Shown: positions 31,000 through 41,790 of the stretch, in pieces
Numbering within the stretch: the first letter of the stretch is position 1
Layout of the letters: the number at the start of each line of letters is the position of its first letter
Notes under the pieces: model-generated
What the model was told of the DNA's origin: nothing
What the model saw: the letters and a program-made list of their open reading frames with translations, nothing else
Databases searched by the model: none
Made by a program: the position numbers and the translations under genes
Origin: Nemertoderma westbladi
Taxonomy: Eukaryota; Xenacoelomorpha; Nemertodermatida; Nemertodermatidae
NCBI GenBank assembly: GCA_032718475.1
Contig: JAUCBJ010001084.1
Coordinates: 1-46,713, forward strand
Direction: 5' to 3'
Length of the DNA stretch: 46,713 bases

Positions 31000-33930
31000 C
31001 TAAGGTGTTCCAAACTGGAGATGTAAGCCAATATTATCGTCCCTAAACGTAGACAATGATCGGTCCGGTCGTTGGGTTACAGTTTCTATTGACCCAATTC
31101 TAGAACACGATTTCATTATATCGATATATGGGATGAATGAGTCGGCGTTAGTTAAATATAAGCGACTTCGCTTCGGACTGGCTTTATTCTCGTCTACAAT
31201 TCTCAACGCGTGAGTCGTAATATCCAAACAACGTGTGACGTCATCCTCCAGTACGGGATCCCTGTGTGGGTAATCCTTGTTGCTGGGATACTCAGCTAAA
31301 CATATACTGGGCGCGGATTGCCTAAACGGAAGACGTTGCCACAACTCCTCACTAAGGAAAGGCATAAAAGGACTGATAAGTCGCAGCCCGGTATCCATGG
31401 TAACGTATAGAACAGCGCGAACGACGGGACATGTAGCTACGCGGGGTTTAACGCTCTCGACATAGACGCTACATAAATCCGACCACCACAGCTGGTACAG
31501 AGTCTCCGTGGCGCGGTACAACTCACGTCGCGAGAAAGATTCGTTCACGGAATCCACGGCGTAGCTGAGACGACTCAACATCCATCGATCGGCCACGGAA
31601 GCGGGTTTAATGACCAGCGGATCGAGAAGGTCAGAGTTCTCAGGGAAATACGAGGACGAGAATTTATAGGCGTTCCAAATCTTATTGCAGAATCGCGTCG
31701 TCTGGTAGATTTTCCCGATGTCGATGTGAATATTTGTGTTGTGGCTTTTAGCGGAGCAGAGTGCGAACCTCAGGGCGTCGGCGCCGCATTGCGGAATATC
31801 GCGTGCGTAGATCTCCGGTTGGAGGCGTCGCTCACTGTCTGACTGCCCGACTAGGCCACCGGAGGCTGTGCCAACGGGAGCGGTGCCCCGTACAACGTGG
31901 ATCGGGTCCAGGGTGTTCCCCCGAGATTTACTCATCTTGCGTCCGCGCGCATCCCGCACCATCGCGTGTAGTCGGACCTCCGGGAACGGGAGTCTGCCAG
32001 TCAGCTGCAACCCCAGAGTGACGCACCGGGCCACCCAGAAAAGAAGGATATCTTCCCCGGTCTCCATCAGACTCAGCGGGTAGTGTGACCCGGTGGGGGA
32101 GGGCCAGCCAGACGCCGCAAAAGGAAACAACCCCGATGAGAACCACGTGTCTAAAACATCCGGGTCACGCGACAACGTTATACGAGACTCGGGAACTGAA
32201 AGTAATTTGGAAGCGTTGGCGAGAGCCTCTTGGTGCGACCTTCCTACAACCCAGGGCCCATCGTCGGAAGTCAATCTATCAAGTGCACCCCCCACCCCAC
32301 TACCTGCACCCTCTACCCCACTACCTCCACCCCCCACCCCACTACCGCTCACCTCCACCCTGTATGCTGGCACCCGATGGCCCCACCAGATCTGCCGTGA
32401 CAGACACCAGTCCTTGGATTGAGACAACCACGACTTCCAAGTCTTCCTGTGGTGTTCCGGATGTATAACCAGCTCCCCCGACTCTACTGCCTCTACGGCG
32501 CGTCGCGTCAGTGTCTCCATCACAACCAACCAGTGCTGCTTCAACATCGGCTCTATAATATCGCCGCTACGACTGCAGACAGGAATGAGAGTTTCGAACT
32601 CTTGTGCGCCTCGGTAGAGTCCCTTCTGTTCTAATTCATCGCGGATGGCTGAACGCGCGATGAACCGGTCCATCTGGTGGTAGCGACTCAGGTCGCTGAT
32701 CATACGACCCCGATCGTCCATTACCGTGATAACCGGTAGACCGTGGTTCATGGCCAACTCGAAATCCGTGAAGTCGTGGCCGGGAGTCACTTTAACTGCA
32801 CCGCTCCCGAAATCGGGGTTAACAGAATCGTCGATAATTATCGGTATCCGGGAACCGGAAATCGGATGAGTCAGGAAGGAACCGCGGTACCGGAAGTAGC
32901 GTGAGTCATTCGGGTGCACCGCCACAGCTGTGTCGCCTAGCAACGTCTCTAAACGAGTGGTAGCCACGGTAACCACCTCGGTTGACCCAGAGACGGGATA
33001 TTCGAAGCGTTCCAGAAGTCCGCAGACTACGGGTTCGGAGCGCCCGGGAACCGCTAGGGGCGTACGCCCGGATATCGGAAGTAGATCGACCTCGATGTCC
33101 GATACAGCCGAACGAAGGTGCGGACACCAGTTAACCAATCGGAGGTCGCGACGGATCAGCCCCGCCTCGTATAGTCTGATAAAGGCCTCGTCTACCGCCC
33201 GACTGTACGACTTATCTAATGTAAAGGTGAACCGAGACCAGTCCAACGATGCCCCAAGCAACCCCAACTGCGACTCTATCGCCGTCGCTTTATCCCGGCC
33301 CCACTCCCAAACCTCCCGTATAAATTCCTCCCTACCGACATCGTAGCGACTTAGACCCCGAGCCGCGAGACGGCGCTCCACGGCCACTTGAGTCGCTATT
33401 CCTGCGTGGTCGCACCCTGGTAACCAGACGACTCCCCGCCCGCCCTGCCGCATACGATACCACCGAACCAGACTGTCCTCTATTGCTACAGTAAGCGCAT
33501 GTCCCATATGCAGTTCGCCGGTTACATTGGGTGGCGGAATTACCATAACAAAGGGTTTTACCCCGTCTGATGGAGAGGAATTCTCGACTGGACTAAAGAA
33601 ACCCATTTTCTTCCACCATTCGTACCATACTGCTTCCACGTAGGAGGGCCAGTATTTCTTTGGTAGCGGCGAGATAATGTCCTTCTTATCCCCGGGTTTC
33701 GTTCGTCCGATATCGTACGATTGTTCTCCCTCCGACTTAAACAGTTTGATTTTAACCTCTTCATTGACGCTCGGTGGTAATGGTATGTCTAACTTCTCGC
33801 GAACTTTTCGCTTCGTTAATAACTTTTTGGAACGGGGGTGTTGTGATTGCAATGAAGTTGTGTTTCTCTTAATTAGAGGATATCTGCGGATTAAATTCTG
33901 TATACCGGAAGATAAATGAATCGGAATCAT
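31000..33930 (-). CDS. VARS2: Valyl-tRNA synthetase, mitochondrial type (intronless)
   Basis: 976-aa class I aminoacyl-tRNA synthetase that charges tRNA-Val. Seen: WYEWW near 102, the HIGH signature as HMGH at 141-144 in PPPNVTGELHMGHAL, WLPGCDHAGIATQ near 170, the CP1 editing region (VATTRLETLLGDTAVAVHP near 325, GSGAVKVTPGHDFTDFE near 370), WCLSRQIWWGHRVPAY near 505, DVLDTWFSSGLFPFA near 595, and KMSKS at 665-669 followed by RGNTLDP. The first 45 residues are rich in Arg/Lys/Ser without acidic residues, fitting a mitochondrial presequence; the long cytosolic-type N-terminal extension is absent. Oddities: one exon; a Gly/Ser/Val-repeat insert at about 523-549; and an apparently short C-terminus without an obvious coiled-coil arm. 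Dual cytosolic/mitochondrial use cannot be excluded. Confidence 0.94.
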   Translation of the reverse strand: MIPIHLSSGIQNLIRRYPLIKRNTTSLQSQHPRSKKLLTKRKVREKLDIPLPPSVNEEVKIKLFKSEGEQSYDIGRTKPGDKKDIISPLPKKYWPSYVEAVWYEWWKKMGFFSPVENSSPSDGVKPFVMVIPPPNVTGELHMGHALTVAIEDSLVRWYRMRQGGRGVVWLPGCDHAGIATQVAVERRLAARGLSRYDVGREEFIREVWEWGRDKATAIESQLGLLGASLDWSRFTFTLDKSYSRAVDEAFIRLYEAGLIRRDLRLVNWCPHLRSAVSDIEVDLLPISGRTPLAVPGRSEPVVCGLLERFEYPVSGSTEVVTVATTRLETLLGDTAVAVHPNDSRYFRYRGSFLTHPISGSRIPIIIDDSVNPDFGSGAVKVTPGHDFTDFELAMNHGLPVITVMDDRGRMISDLSRYHQMDRFIARSAIRDELEQKGLYRGAQEFETLIPVCSRSGDIIEPMLKQHWLVVMETLTRRAVEAVESGELVIHPEHHRKTWKSWLSQSKDWCLSRQIWWGHRVPAYRVEVSGSGVGGGGSGVEGAGSGVGGALDRLTSDDGPWVVGRSHQEALANASKLLSVPESRITLSRDPDVLDTWFSSGLFPFAASGWPSPTGSHYPLSLMETGEDILLFWVARCVTLGLQLTGRLPFPEVRLHAMVRDARGRKMSKSRGNTLDPIHVVRGTAPVGTASGGLVGQSDSERRLQPEIYARDIPQCGADALRFALCSAKSHNTNIHIDIGKIYQTTRFCNKIWNAYKFSSSYFPENSDLLDPLVIKPASVADRWMLSRLSYAVDSVNESFSRRELYRATETLYQLWWSDLCSVYVESVKPRVATCPVVRAVLYVTMDTGLRLISPFMPFLSEELWQRLPFRQSAPSICLAEYPSNKDYPHRDPVLEDDVTRCLDITTHALRIVDENKASPKRSRLYLTNADSFIPYIDIMKSCSRIGSIETVTQRPDRSLSTFRDDNIGLHLQFGTP
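32283..32362. repeat. Coding minisatellite in the VARS2 gene
   Basis: On the plus strand, CACCCCACTACC and close variants repeat about four times. On the coding strand this gives a GSGVGG/GSGVEG-like insert just after the conserved WGHRVPAYRVEV segment, where the family normally has only a variable loop. The frame is kept. Confidence 0.8.
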
Positions 33931-35065
33931 TTTACTTTAGTTTGAACGAACCCACCCAACGAACCCACCCAACCCAGAATTAACAAATAGGCCTACTGAA
34001 ATATGAACTGATGAAGCGCCGTTCGGGCGTTCGCCGTTTACGCCAAAACTATCGGAATAAATATTTATACTAACAGACTAAAGTTGTACCGGCTGACCGG
34101 TATCAATAAAAAATATTAGGCCTATACTAAAGTCGGCTGAGATTCGATGGTGTAATTCGAGATTCAGTATCAGTAGTGATACGATACCGTAGCAATACAG
34201 CAATAGGCAGATAGGATGCAGGCAACCTTCAACCTTATGCTGTTATGTGTTCTGTACAGCGTACCGTATGTCAGTATGTATGTATATTATACTGACTAGT
34301 AAGGGGAATTACAAATTGACAATGCCATTTTAAGTTTCCCGCCGTTTTAACTATAATATATTCAACTAAGTACAATACTAGGGGTGTACTACTTGCAGAC
34401 ATGTAATCAGAATAGAAATCGTTATAACGATTGTATTATGTAGACTTTCTTGCAACGAATGGTCGCCACGTTAACCACATCGGTAGGTACCCGGTACCGT
34501 ATTGCCAATCCTTACACTACTAGGAACACCTCTTGAATGGATACCCGGTGCCGGGATTGCCAATCCTTACACTACTAGGAACACCTCTTGAATTGATACA
34601 CGGTGCCGGGATTGCGATTGGTTAATGAGCTAGAGCTACACTTTGATTATAGATTATGTTCAAATAACGTAAGGGATGGATCTGTAACAATATCTCACAT
34701 TTTCGCCAAAAAAATTCCTCAAACAAAAATTGTGGATGTAATAAATCGTAGAATCACATTGATTGCATGAAATTTGAAACATAGATACTTTCATCTCCCG
34801 ACCACTTACTGGGTGAGCCAGAATTTTTATTTTCGTTTTCGTTCTTTAGATACAAGCGTTCAAAAAAATTGTCTCCGTCGATATTGCCCCAGTTACACCA
34901 TAGTTATTCTTCAAACTTATATTGATTTGCAAGTTTGAAAGCTGGCAATGAAAGGATTCCAAATATGTAAAAATATATGAATTTGGTTGGGAAATAGCTG
35001 AGATATGGGCATTCGAATTTTGCATGTCTTTGCTTCTGCTGCAGGCCATTTATTCTATTAAATTA
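33931..35065. other. Gene-free interval with short tandem repeats
   Basis: Holds a GAACCCACCCAAC duplication at 33947-33972 just upstream of the VARS2 start and a 55-bp tandem repeat (34485-34616). No gene recognised. Confidence 0.4.
34485..34616. repeat. 55-bp tandem duplication
   Basis: Units starting ATTGCCAATCCTTACACTAC at 34501 and 34556 are nearly identical; a third partial unit begins at 34611. Confidence 0.85.
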
Positions 35066-35188
35066 ATACACAATGTTCTAGAACATTTTGATTATGTATG
35101 AATATCCATATACTAGTATTATCATGTAGGCATTGCATTGTTGCCAAGCTACTATGACTAGTTATGATATAACTAGAACATTGTGTAT
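35066..35188. mobile_element. Small MITE, TTA target site
   Basis: ATACACAATGTTCTAG at the left end is the exact inverse complement of CTAGAACATTGTGTAT at the right end. The 123-bp element is flanked by TTA on both sides (35063-35065 and 35189-35191), as for PIF/Harbinger-type MITEs. No coding content. Confidence 0.7.
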
Positions 35189-35319
35189 TTAATCCATGAT
35201 ACTTTTGACTGGACTTAACATAATTAAGTAATTAATTGCTTTTATCTTAGCTTCTCTAAGGCCACACGTAAACTCGGCTTGGAAAATTCTAAACTTCTGC
35301 TAGACTACTTGTATACAAA

Positions 35320-35410
35320 GTTTGGTTAGATTTCATCGAGGATTGGCCGAGTTAGGCCTATATTAACGTTTAAATATTGTCCACGGCAGATCACCAGAGC
35401 GACAGACACA
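35320..35410. repeat. Dispersed repeat fragment
   Basis: Shares GGTTAGATTTCATCGAGGAT and TTTAAATATTGTCCACG with 130-185 at the left end of the window, with scattered mismatches. Confidence 0.55.
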
Positions 35411-35585
35411 CAGGATTACTTTAAAACCGGGATAGAGTTACAACTCGCTTATATTTTATTTCGAATGATACATTTTACTTATCAAATATCAAATCGTATT
35501 AGGCATGTACCGGTACATCTTCGCATTTCGTATTTAAAGTGCAATGAAATGTACTGTACATGATAACCAGTTTGAAAATAAGAAG

Positions 35586-36410
35586 CTACTTCTTTTTCAT
35601 TAGTTTCTCATACACATTGTTAATAGTTGGTCGCGATCGACGTTCTTTGTTTGTCTTCGGTTCAGTTTGTTGTGGTTCCCATGTAGTTTTTCCTCGATTA
35701 TCTTCTACACGTTTTAGTAATTTTGTGTCACGACTTGGGCTCGGCTTAGGCTTCGGAATCCCGTATCGATAAACTTCATTCCTCTGAAGTAACCTACTTT
35801 TTCGACTTTCTTTATCATCACCGGGCTGCTTCGGTTCATGATCTTTCTCTTGTTCGTTGCTTTCATTTGAACAACAATAGAGAGGATAACATAATTTATT
35901 AATTGAATTCTGGTAATCGTTATCCTTCATGGCCCTTTCGTCGTCGGATAAACGTCGATGTTCATCAGCCTTCTTACGTCTTTCAAGTTCACTCCTTCGC
36001 TCATTATGAAGTTGCCTAATTCTTTGTTCTTTCGTATTTTCAATGTCCGTTTCCTTGCTCTTGTCTTTATTTACATCGTCTCTGGATGTGCGCGAGAGTA
36101 TATTTTGACTAGTTGCCTCACTTTGGCGACGTACCGTACCTGAGGACTGAATTGTGTCACACGACATACCCTTCGAGTCAATGGATTTCCTTTCATTTCT
36201 AACATTTACCATGCTGTCATTGGAAATTTCCTTTACTTTGACGTACTTATTATAAGAAACCTGAGCTTCTGGTTTGGCCTTTGTAGTCTCTTCAACTTGT
36301 GCTTCATTGTCAGTGATTTCTTCATCCCCAGAAGATGGGCTTTTAGATTTTTCTTCCACGTCACTCTCATTCAAAGTAGATAGCTCAATTTCTTCATCTT
36401 CAGTCGCCAT
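35586..36410 (-). CDS. Unrecognised charged protein, 274 aa
   Basis: A single open frame from a good ATG to a stop, too long to be expected by chance in this AT-rich DNA. I do not recognise the family. The first 60 residues are acidic and Ser-rich (EDEEIELSTLNESDVEEK). About 125-160 is a likely short helix or coiled coil (EQRIRQLHNERRSELERRKK). Next is a short Cys-rich patch, LCYPLYCCSN, near 172-181. The C-terminal third contains YRYGIPKPKPSPSRD and TTWEPQQTEPKTNKERR and ends in three lysines. No signal peptide or membrane segment. The composition suggests a mostly disordered intracellular protein. It could be a full gene or the largest exon of one. An AATAAA-like signal lies on the minus strand about 130 bases downstream. 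Confidence 0.5.
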   Translation of the reverse strand: MATEDEEIELSTLNESDVEEKSKSPSSGDEEITDNEAQVEETTKAKPEAQVSYNKYVKVKEISNDSMVNVRNERKSIDSKGMSCDTIQSSGTVRRQSEATSQNILSRTSRDDVNKDKSKETDIENTKEQRIRQLHNERRSELERRKKADEHRRLSDDERAMKDNDYQNSINKLCYPLYCCSNESNEQEKDHEPKQPGDDKESRKSRLLQRNEVYRYGIPKPKPSPSRDTKLLKRVEDNRGKTTWEPQQTEPKTNKERRSRPTINNVYEKLMKKK

Positions 36411-38568
36411 CTTATCAGTTTCATTATTTAAGTAATTACTTTAGTTATTAGTAAGTAAGTATGCTAATCTACATTATTTACTGAATTTGATTGAATCGTG
36501 TTTCTGTCATAACAGAATAATACTTTTGTGTGTTGGCCTAATTTATATACCAGTTGAATTTCTAGAACTTATTTTTTATTGTTTTTTTTTTAATTAATAC
36601 TCTGGAGATTGGCTAAAACAAATTAGTATCTGGTAGCCGATTGTTTAAATGTCTTATATTTTTTTTTTTGGGGGGGGGGGGGGGGGGGCTAATCGTTAAC
36701 GGGATTCATATTTACCAAGATAACATGTTTACAACCCTATGATTTCGGTACCGGTATAAGACATTTTTGTTGACGTACTGTATTTTTCGCCGCGTTTTTT
36801 TCGAATTAAGCATACCGGTACTTAGACGCATACTGTACTGCGTACTACTGTGTTTTCGGCCCACCACACCACCTCCAAATTTTTAATCTAGCTATTTTTT
36901 TTACTTTGTTTCTTGAAAATGTCTAAAAAAATATTATTTTTATGGTGCATTATTTAAAGGATTTTTGTTAAAACTTTAATGATAAGTAATTCGTTTTTCT
37001 GCTGCTACTGCTTATGTGTGCACTGCTCTGCACAGTGCGCGGCACCAGTTAAGCTGTCATTTATTAATTGAATTAGTACATAGACAATATATATGAGAGA
37101 CTAATAAAACCTAAAACTGAAGTAAAATTTACATATCAACAAAATGAACTGAAGTGTCCCAGAATTTTATATAGTTTAAAATACGAACGCGTTTCATTTA
37201 TATTTCGCCCTGTATATTTCGGAGCTCATAGGTGAGTCTTACAATGTTACAAAGTTTGCGTTGCACAGGAGTGGAGCGCCTGCAGCTCCACTCCCTCATA
37301 ATTGTGGCTTGTGATTTTTATGGTAGCTACAGTAGTATTTTATTATCTACATGTAGTTGAAAAAGATTTAAGTAAATTATTTAATAAACCAGAATTCATA
37401 AAATTAAAATATATTTATAATTGTTCTAAACCAAAATATAATTATTCTAGAACGAAATTTGTTTCAAATTAAACTAGCATTAACTATTTACATACTTGTG
37501 TATAAAGCAGCACTTTACAGTGTGATGATCCGATTCCTTGGTTACACGAACGAACGTTAGTGAGTGAGTAAAAATAAAGCCACAAGGGTCAGAACACTGT
37601 AAAGTACTTTGCAACAAGTATGTACAGTAGTTTTATTCCAAAATATTAACATTACGAGATGATTGTCTCGAACTAAATATTTCACCAATCTCTGCCCTGT
37701 TTTATTTAAAAAAACAAAGGGTTACAGGTTTATTTTCAAAATGTTCACTGTGAAAAGTTTCTAAACGGTTCGAATAAGTGAAATTTATTAACAGGCACAC
37801 AGTATTAATTATACATTTAAATATACAATGTAAATAGGACAATATGATAACGCTCTCCATAGCGAAAAATATCAACCGGCCCTATTGGGGCTCGAACCCG
37901 GTACCTACAGTAGGTTTCAAACTTCTGGTTATCATCAGCCGGGTGAGTGTACTGAGCTACCAGACCGGATGAAAATTTCGCTATGGAGTGGGAGATCATA
38001 TTTAGGCCAACTAATCACTCAAAGGAAAGTACAACTTCGTTATTCCCGTGCTCTGCCAGAAATGGCAACCATGCCTCAATGAATAACTATTATACAGTGT
38101 TGTAGAAACCACTGTAACCCCGTATGCCTGGCCCAGGCCCGTGATTTATTTTTGAACTGTTTTTCACCAACCTGGCTATAGAATGTTGTTGGTTGCTACT
38201 GTACAGTACTGTATATGGCACTAACATAGTATATAGACTGATAGAAGCAGCAATGAGAATGCTAAGGGAATAAACATTCGCACAGACATTGAAAACCGTC
38301 GTGCCAGTCTGTCCTTCTTTGTGAATTTATTAACATATATATAATATACCTTTTCTTTCGCTGTTTCGGGGCCAGTATTTAGTTAACCATACAATAGCAG
38401 GCCCTACAGTATGCAGCCAAGTGCCAACAAGACCAACCAACCTAGTGCTAGTTAGTCAAACCACATGTCAGCGAGTGCAACCGGGTGCCAGTAATTATTA
38501 ATCTAAGTCCAACCGGGCGTCCAGCAGTCCAGTGTCAGTTAGTACAATAAAACAAGCGCTGTGGCTCA
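36411..38568. other. Repeat-bearing gene-free interval
   Basis: Contains a G run (about 36669-36687), AT-rich DNA, and a tRNA-like foldback at 37850-37990. No coding region was seen. Confidence 0.4.
37850..37990 (-). mobile_element. tRNA-like foldback (possible SINE head)
   Basis: The minus strand reads TGGTAGCTCAGTACACTC (A box, about 37964-37947) and GGGTTCGAGCC (B box, 37899-37889), with CCGG/CCGG closing ends like an acceptor stem. The spacing between the boxes is larger than in a normal tRNA. Outside it, CTCCATAGCGAAA (about 37856) and TTTCGCTATGGAG (about 37976) form an inverted repeat, so the whole can fold into one long hairpin. More likely a SINE or tRNA-related element than a functional tRNA. 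Confidence 0.5.
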
Positions 38569-39745
38569 TCCCGGTGTAACAGCGGATTCAGTCCCCCGAA
38601 GAATCGGTCCCCCCGGACCAGATATGCTAGCGGATTTAGTCCCCCCGGACCCAATCCGCTAGCAGATTTGGTCTCCCTAGGACCAAATCTGCTAGCGGAT
38701 TGGGTCCTCGTTCGCGGATTTGGTCCCCCCAATGTAATTGCAATAAATTCAAAATACACTGCCAGACTGATCCGTTCCCTTCCTTATTGTCAATATGGAT
38801 ACAATTCTGGCAGACCGGTTATTCAGTATGTATCGTTTATTGTTCTGGTTAGAAAACATTGTGTGTAACTGCTCCTCGCCAATTTCGTAGTACGATAAAT
38901 TTATTGTAATGAGGTTATATTGTTTTAGCCTTTTTATTATTAGAAAATTTATCCTCCCCACCTGCAAACTAATAATATGAATGAACATGAATGAATATGA
39001 ATAACTGTTACTCAGTTGGGTTTAGGTGTAACAGTTGAACTGAATATACCCTACCCCCCCCCCCCCCCCCCAGAAAATACTATCTGTAAAACCATTTATA
39101 TTAGGCCTAGGTAATTAATTCATTTAATTATTAATTAAACGAAATGACACCAACTGACCAATGGCAAATCCAACCAAAGACACCTGACAACTCGAACTAC
39201 AGTATGATTATTACTGTAATAGGGACAGTACAATATATCTTCCTCCTCATCATAATCATCCCTCATCCATAATGAATCTATAATGTTGAAATTAGCCGCT
39301 TTCCTGAGTATAGTTCTCTTCTGCAACTTTGTTGAATTGACTGGATATGTGTCATCTCCCGAAATATAATTATAGACGGCTTGACTGCTTGATAAAGCTG
39401 CGTCTCATCGAAGTTGGCCATAATAGCCTACTGTACTGATGCGACTATATCAGTATATACCAGTATACAGATGTGGGAATTTAATTTAACGCAGTAGTGG
39501 TAGCTACTGCAGTTTTAATCAGTCTATAATTTAATGCATAAGCTACGCTGCTATGTCAGTACCAGTACTGCTGCACTCAGCACTGTCTGACTGTACTGTA
39601 AAATTATAATTTAAGGGGGGACTCAATCTGCGGAGGGGGGACAGAATCCGCTAGCGGATTCGGCCCCCCCGGACTCAATCCGCTAGCGGATTCGGTCCCC
39701 CCGGACCATATCCGCGGGGGGACAGAATCCGCTGTTACACCGGGG
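38569..39745. mobile_element. Inverted-repeat element with internal GC-rich palindromes
   Basis: The left terminus CCCGGTGTAACAGCGGATTC mirrors the right terminus GAATCCGCTGTTACACCGGG. Each end carries several copies of a module built from GGTCCCCCCGGACC-like and AATCCGCTAGCGGATT-like palindromes (about 38580-38730 and 39615-39730). The interior (about 38740-39610) is AT-rich, contains a C run at about 39053-39071, and encodes nothing recognisable. It looks like a non-autonomous DNA element of about 1.18 kb; no target duplication was clear. A related terminus occurs near 41166. Confidence 0.75.
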
Positions 39746-41165
39746 CTGAAGGACATCATCTGTCACTCATACACTGGACCTACAATGTTTATTTGCCATT
39801 AGGTAGCGGCAGCCGCACTCTTTAAATCACTTAGCATTAAGTAGGCCTACCTGTCTGAAGTCTGCATGTGCGCTGTGCGCTTCTTACTGGTCCGCAATGC
39901 CTAATCTTTAAAATCACATACGGATTGTTCTCCATAGGTATCAATTACACGCACATACGCGTATGTGCATACGGATACGGCAAATGCATACGGATACGGA
40001 TACGGCGAAAAGTTATACCCCCCCCCCCCCCCCTTGTTCTCTTTTTCCGACATTCCCAGATTCCTGTATGATCAACGATCGACAATAGCTTCGGCTTATA
40101 AACTGTCTGGCAAATTATTTATAGGCATATTGATTTCACATGCTTATAAAGAGAGCAGTTATGTATTTGCATTATTAATACTTTGAGAATGTGTTCATGG
40201 TAGATGGTGCAGGTATAGAGTAAAGCAACCTGTTGTATACCGGGTCGGGTACGGGTGTATGTACAGTAGCTAGCTAGCAAGTCATCTCAAATTAGTTGAC
40301 ATTGCTATTATTTAGTGTAGACCTACGGAGTAAGGTACCACGGTACAGTAGGAGATTACCCTTCGTCTTCGTATCGACCTACAGAGTAAGATAGGCAACC
40401 ACGAATTTGCTAATTCTCACACAAATTCATGGTTGTTTTCTTATTTGGGACTTGGGAGTGTATGTCCACCCGGTACGGTGTCCCACAGCAGTCACTACAA
40501 TCCACAAAGAATAACTCAACGACAAGATAAAGAATAAAAAACTCCGCTACAGTATAGCTACAGTAATACTGCAGTACTGTAATTACTGTACTGTATTTTG
40601 CACACCTTCTGCCGGGGGATTTTTTGCCATGGGATTTTCTGCCGTGCTGCCGTGAGTTTATTACGAGCACGACAAGTTGCAGATAATAATTTATCGTAAC
40701 CCGGGACGGGGATGGACATAACTACTATATGGCATACTGGCATACAGTATACAGTAGTAATTTAAACAAAACTACACACAATTTTTTCCTGTGCCTACTG
40801 TAATTTTTTTTATTGTAGGCCTACTTTTCTCAGATTTTTTTGTGCACTGTCTTTGTAGAAAAATATTAAATCAGTTTTTTAAAGCGTTTTGTAAGTGTAA
40901 TAAAAATATCAAATGTTTTTTTATTATAATGAATGATAGGCCATGTTGCAGCCTATGCAGCTATCTGTACCAAACATTAAAATTAAACAATGTAGGAGGT
41001 ACCGGTAGTTAAAGTACTGTAATATATGCTGATATGAATATTGAATATAAAGCCACGGCTTTTGGATTTCGCCTCTGCGAAATAAGAAAATTAGCTAAGT
41101 TTTATTCTCATTATCTTGCCGTGAGTTTTTCTTTGTAGTGACAGTTGTGGGCCTATTGTGCGTAA

Positions 41166-41235
41166 CCCGGTGTACTGGTGTAGCAGCGGATTCTGGCCCC
41201 CCGGCCCGGAGCCGGACCGGGACCGGTGTCACAGG
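41166..41235. repeat. Isolated relative of the 38.6-kb element terminus
   Basis: CCCGGTGTACTGGTGTAGC followed by AGCGGATTCTGGCCCCCCGG resembles the left terminus at 38569, followed by GC-rich inverted sequence and then a C run. No matching opposite end was seen. Confidence 0.55.
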
Positions 41236-41579
41236 CGAAAATGCCCCCCCCCCCCCCCCCCCAGAGCATTTTCACCCCAGATTTTCGAGAGTAGCGGTCC
41301 GAAACCCTAATTAAAACTGTCATGTAAATTTAGTATTCTGTCTGTATTACTACTGGCGTATTGCATCCGTAGGTACACGAAAACGTGACTAGTGTATCCA
41401 TGAACCCTCTTCTGTTGTTTGAGTTATATCCATATCCACCCACCCACCACCCGTACGTCAGTCTCTATACCCTCAATACATGCCAACTAGTAAGCCTACT
41501 GCCACACATTACCCCTGCAAACAATTTAACGTTCATGTAACGTTATTCAACACTCATTTTCTAACAAATGAACGTTAGT

Positions 41580-41790
41580 ATTCAACGTTGCATACTGTTG
41601 AATTATCGTTGGTTTGGCCGCAGTTCCAACGTTAAAAAATACTTTAAACCTAACTATAAACAATGACAAATGAGCGTTATTTCTTAACGTTGCATACTGT
41701 TGAATTATCGTTGGTTTTGCTGCAGTATGAATGTTATTTTTCAACGTTGCATACTGTTGAATTATCGTTGGTTTGGCCGCAGTTCCAACT
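41580..41790. repeat. Interrupted tandem repeat
   Basis: CAACGTTGCATACTGTTGAA and the following TTATCGTTGGTTT plus a CGCAGT-like end occur three times, starting at about 41583, 41685 and 41741. Longer flanking pieces (TTAAACCTAACTA) are also duplicated. Confidence 0.8.

Noticed and set aside
32085-32468. Plus-strand Pro/His-rich frames opposite the VARS2 gene
   Set aside because: Antisense reading of the glycine-rich coding minisatellite.
37850-37990. Functional tRNA gene
   Set aside because: Spacing between A and B boxes is too long and the anticodon arm does not form properly; better explained as a tRNA-derived repeat.
39135-39326. 63-codon minus-strand frame inside the palindromic element
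   Set aside because: Too short, acidic patch only, no family match; not evidence of a transposase.
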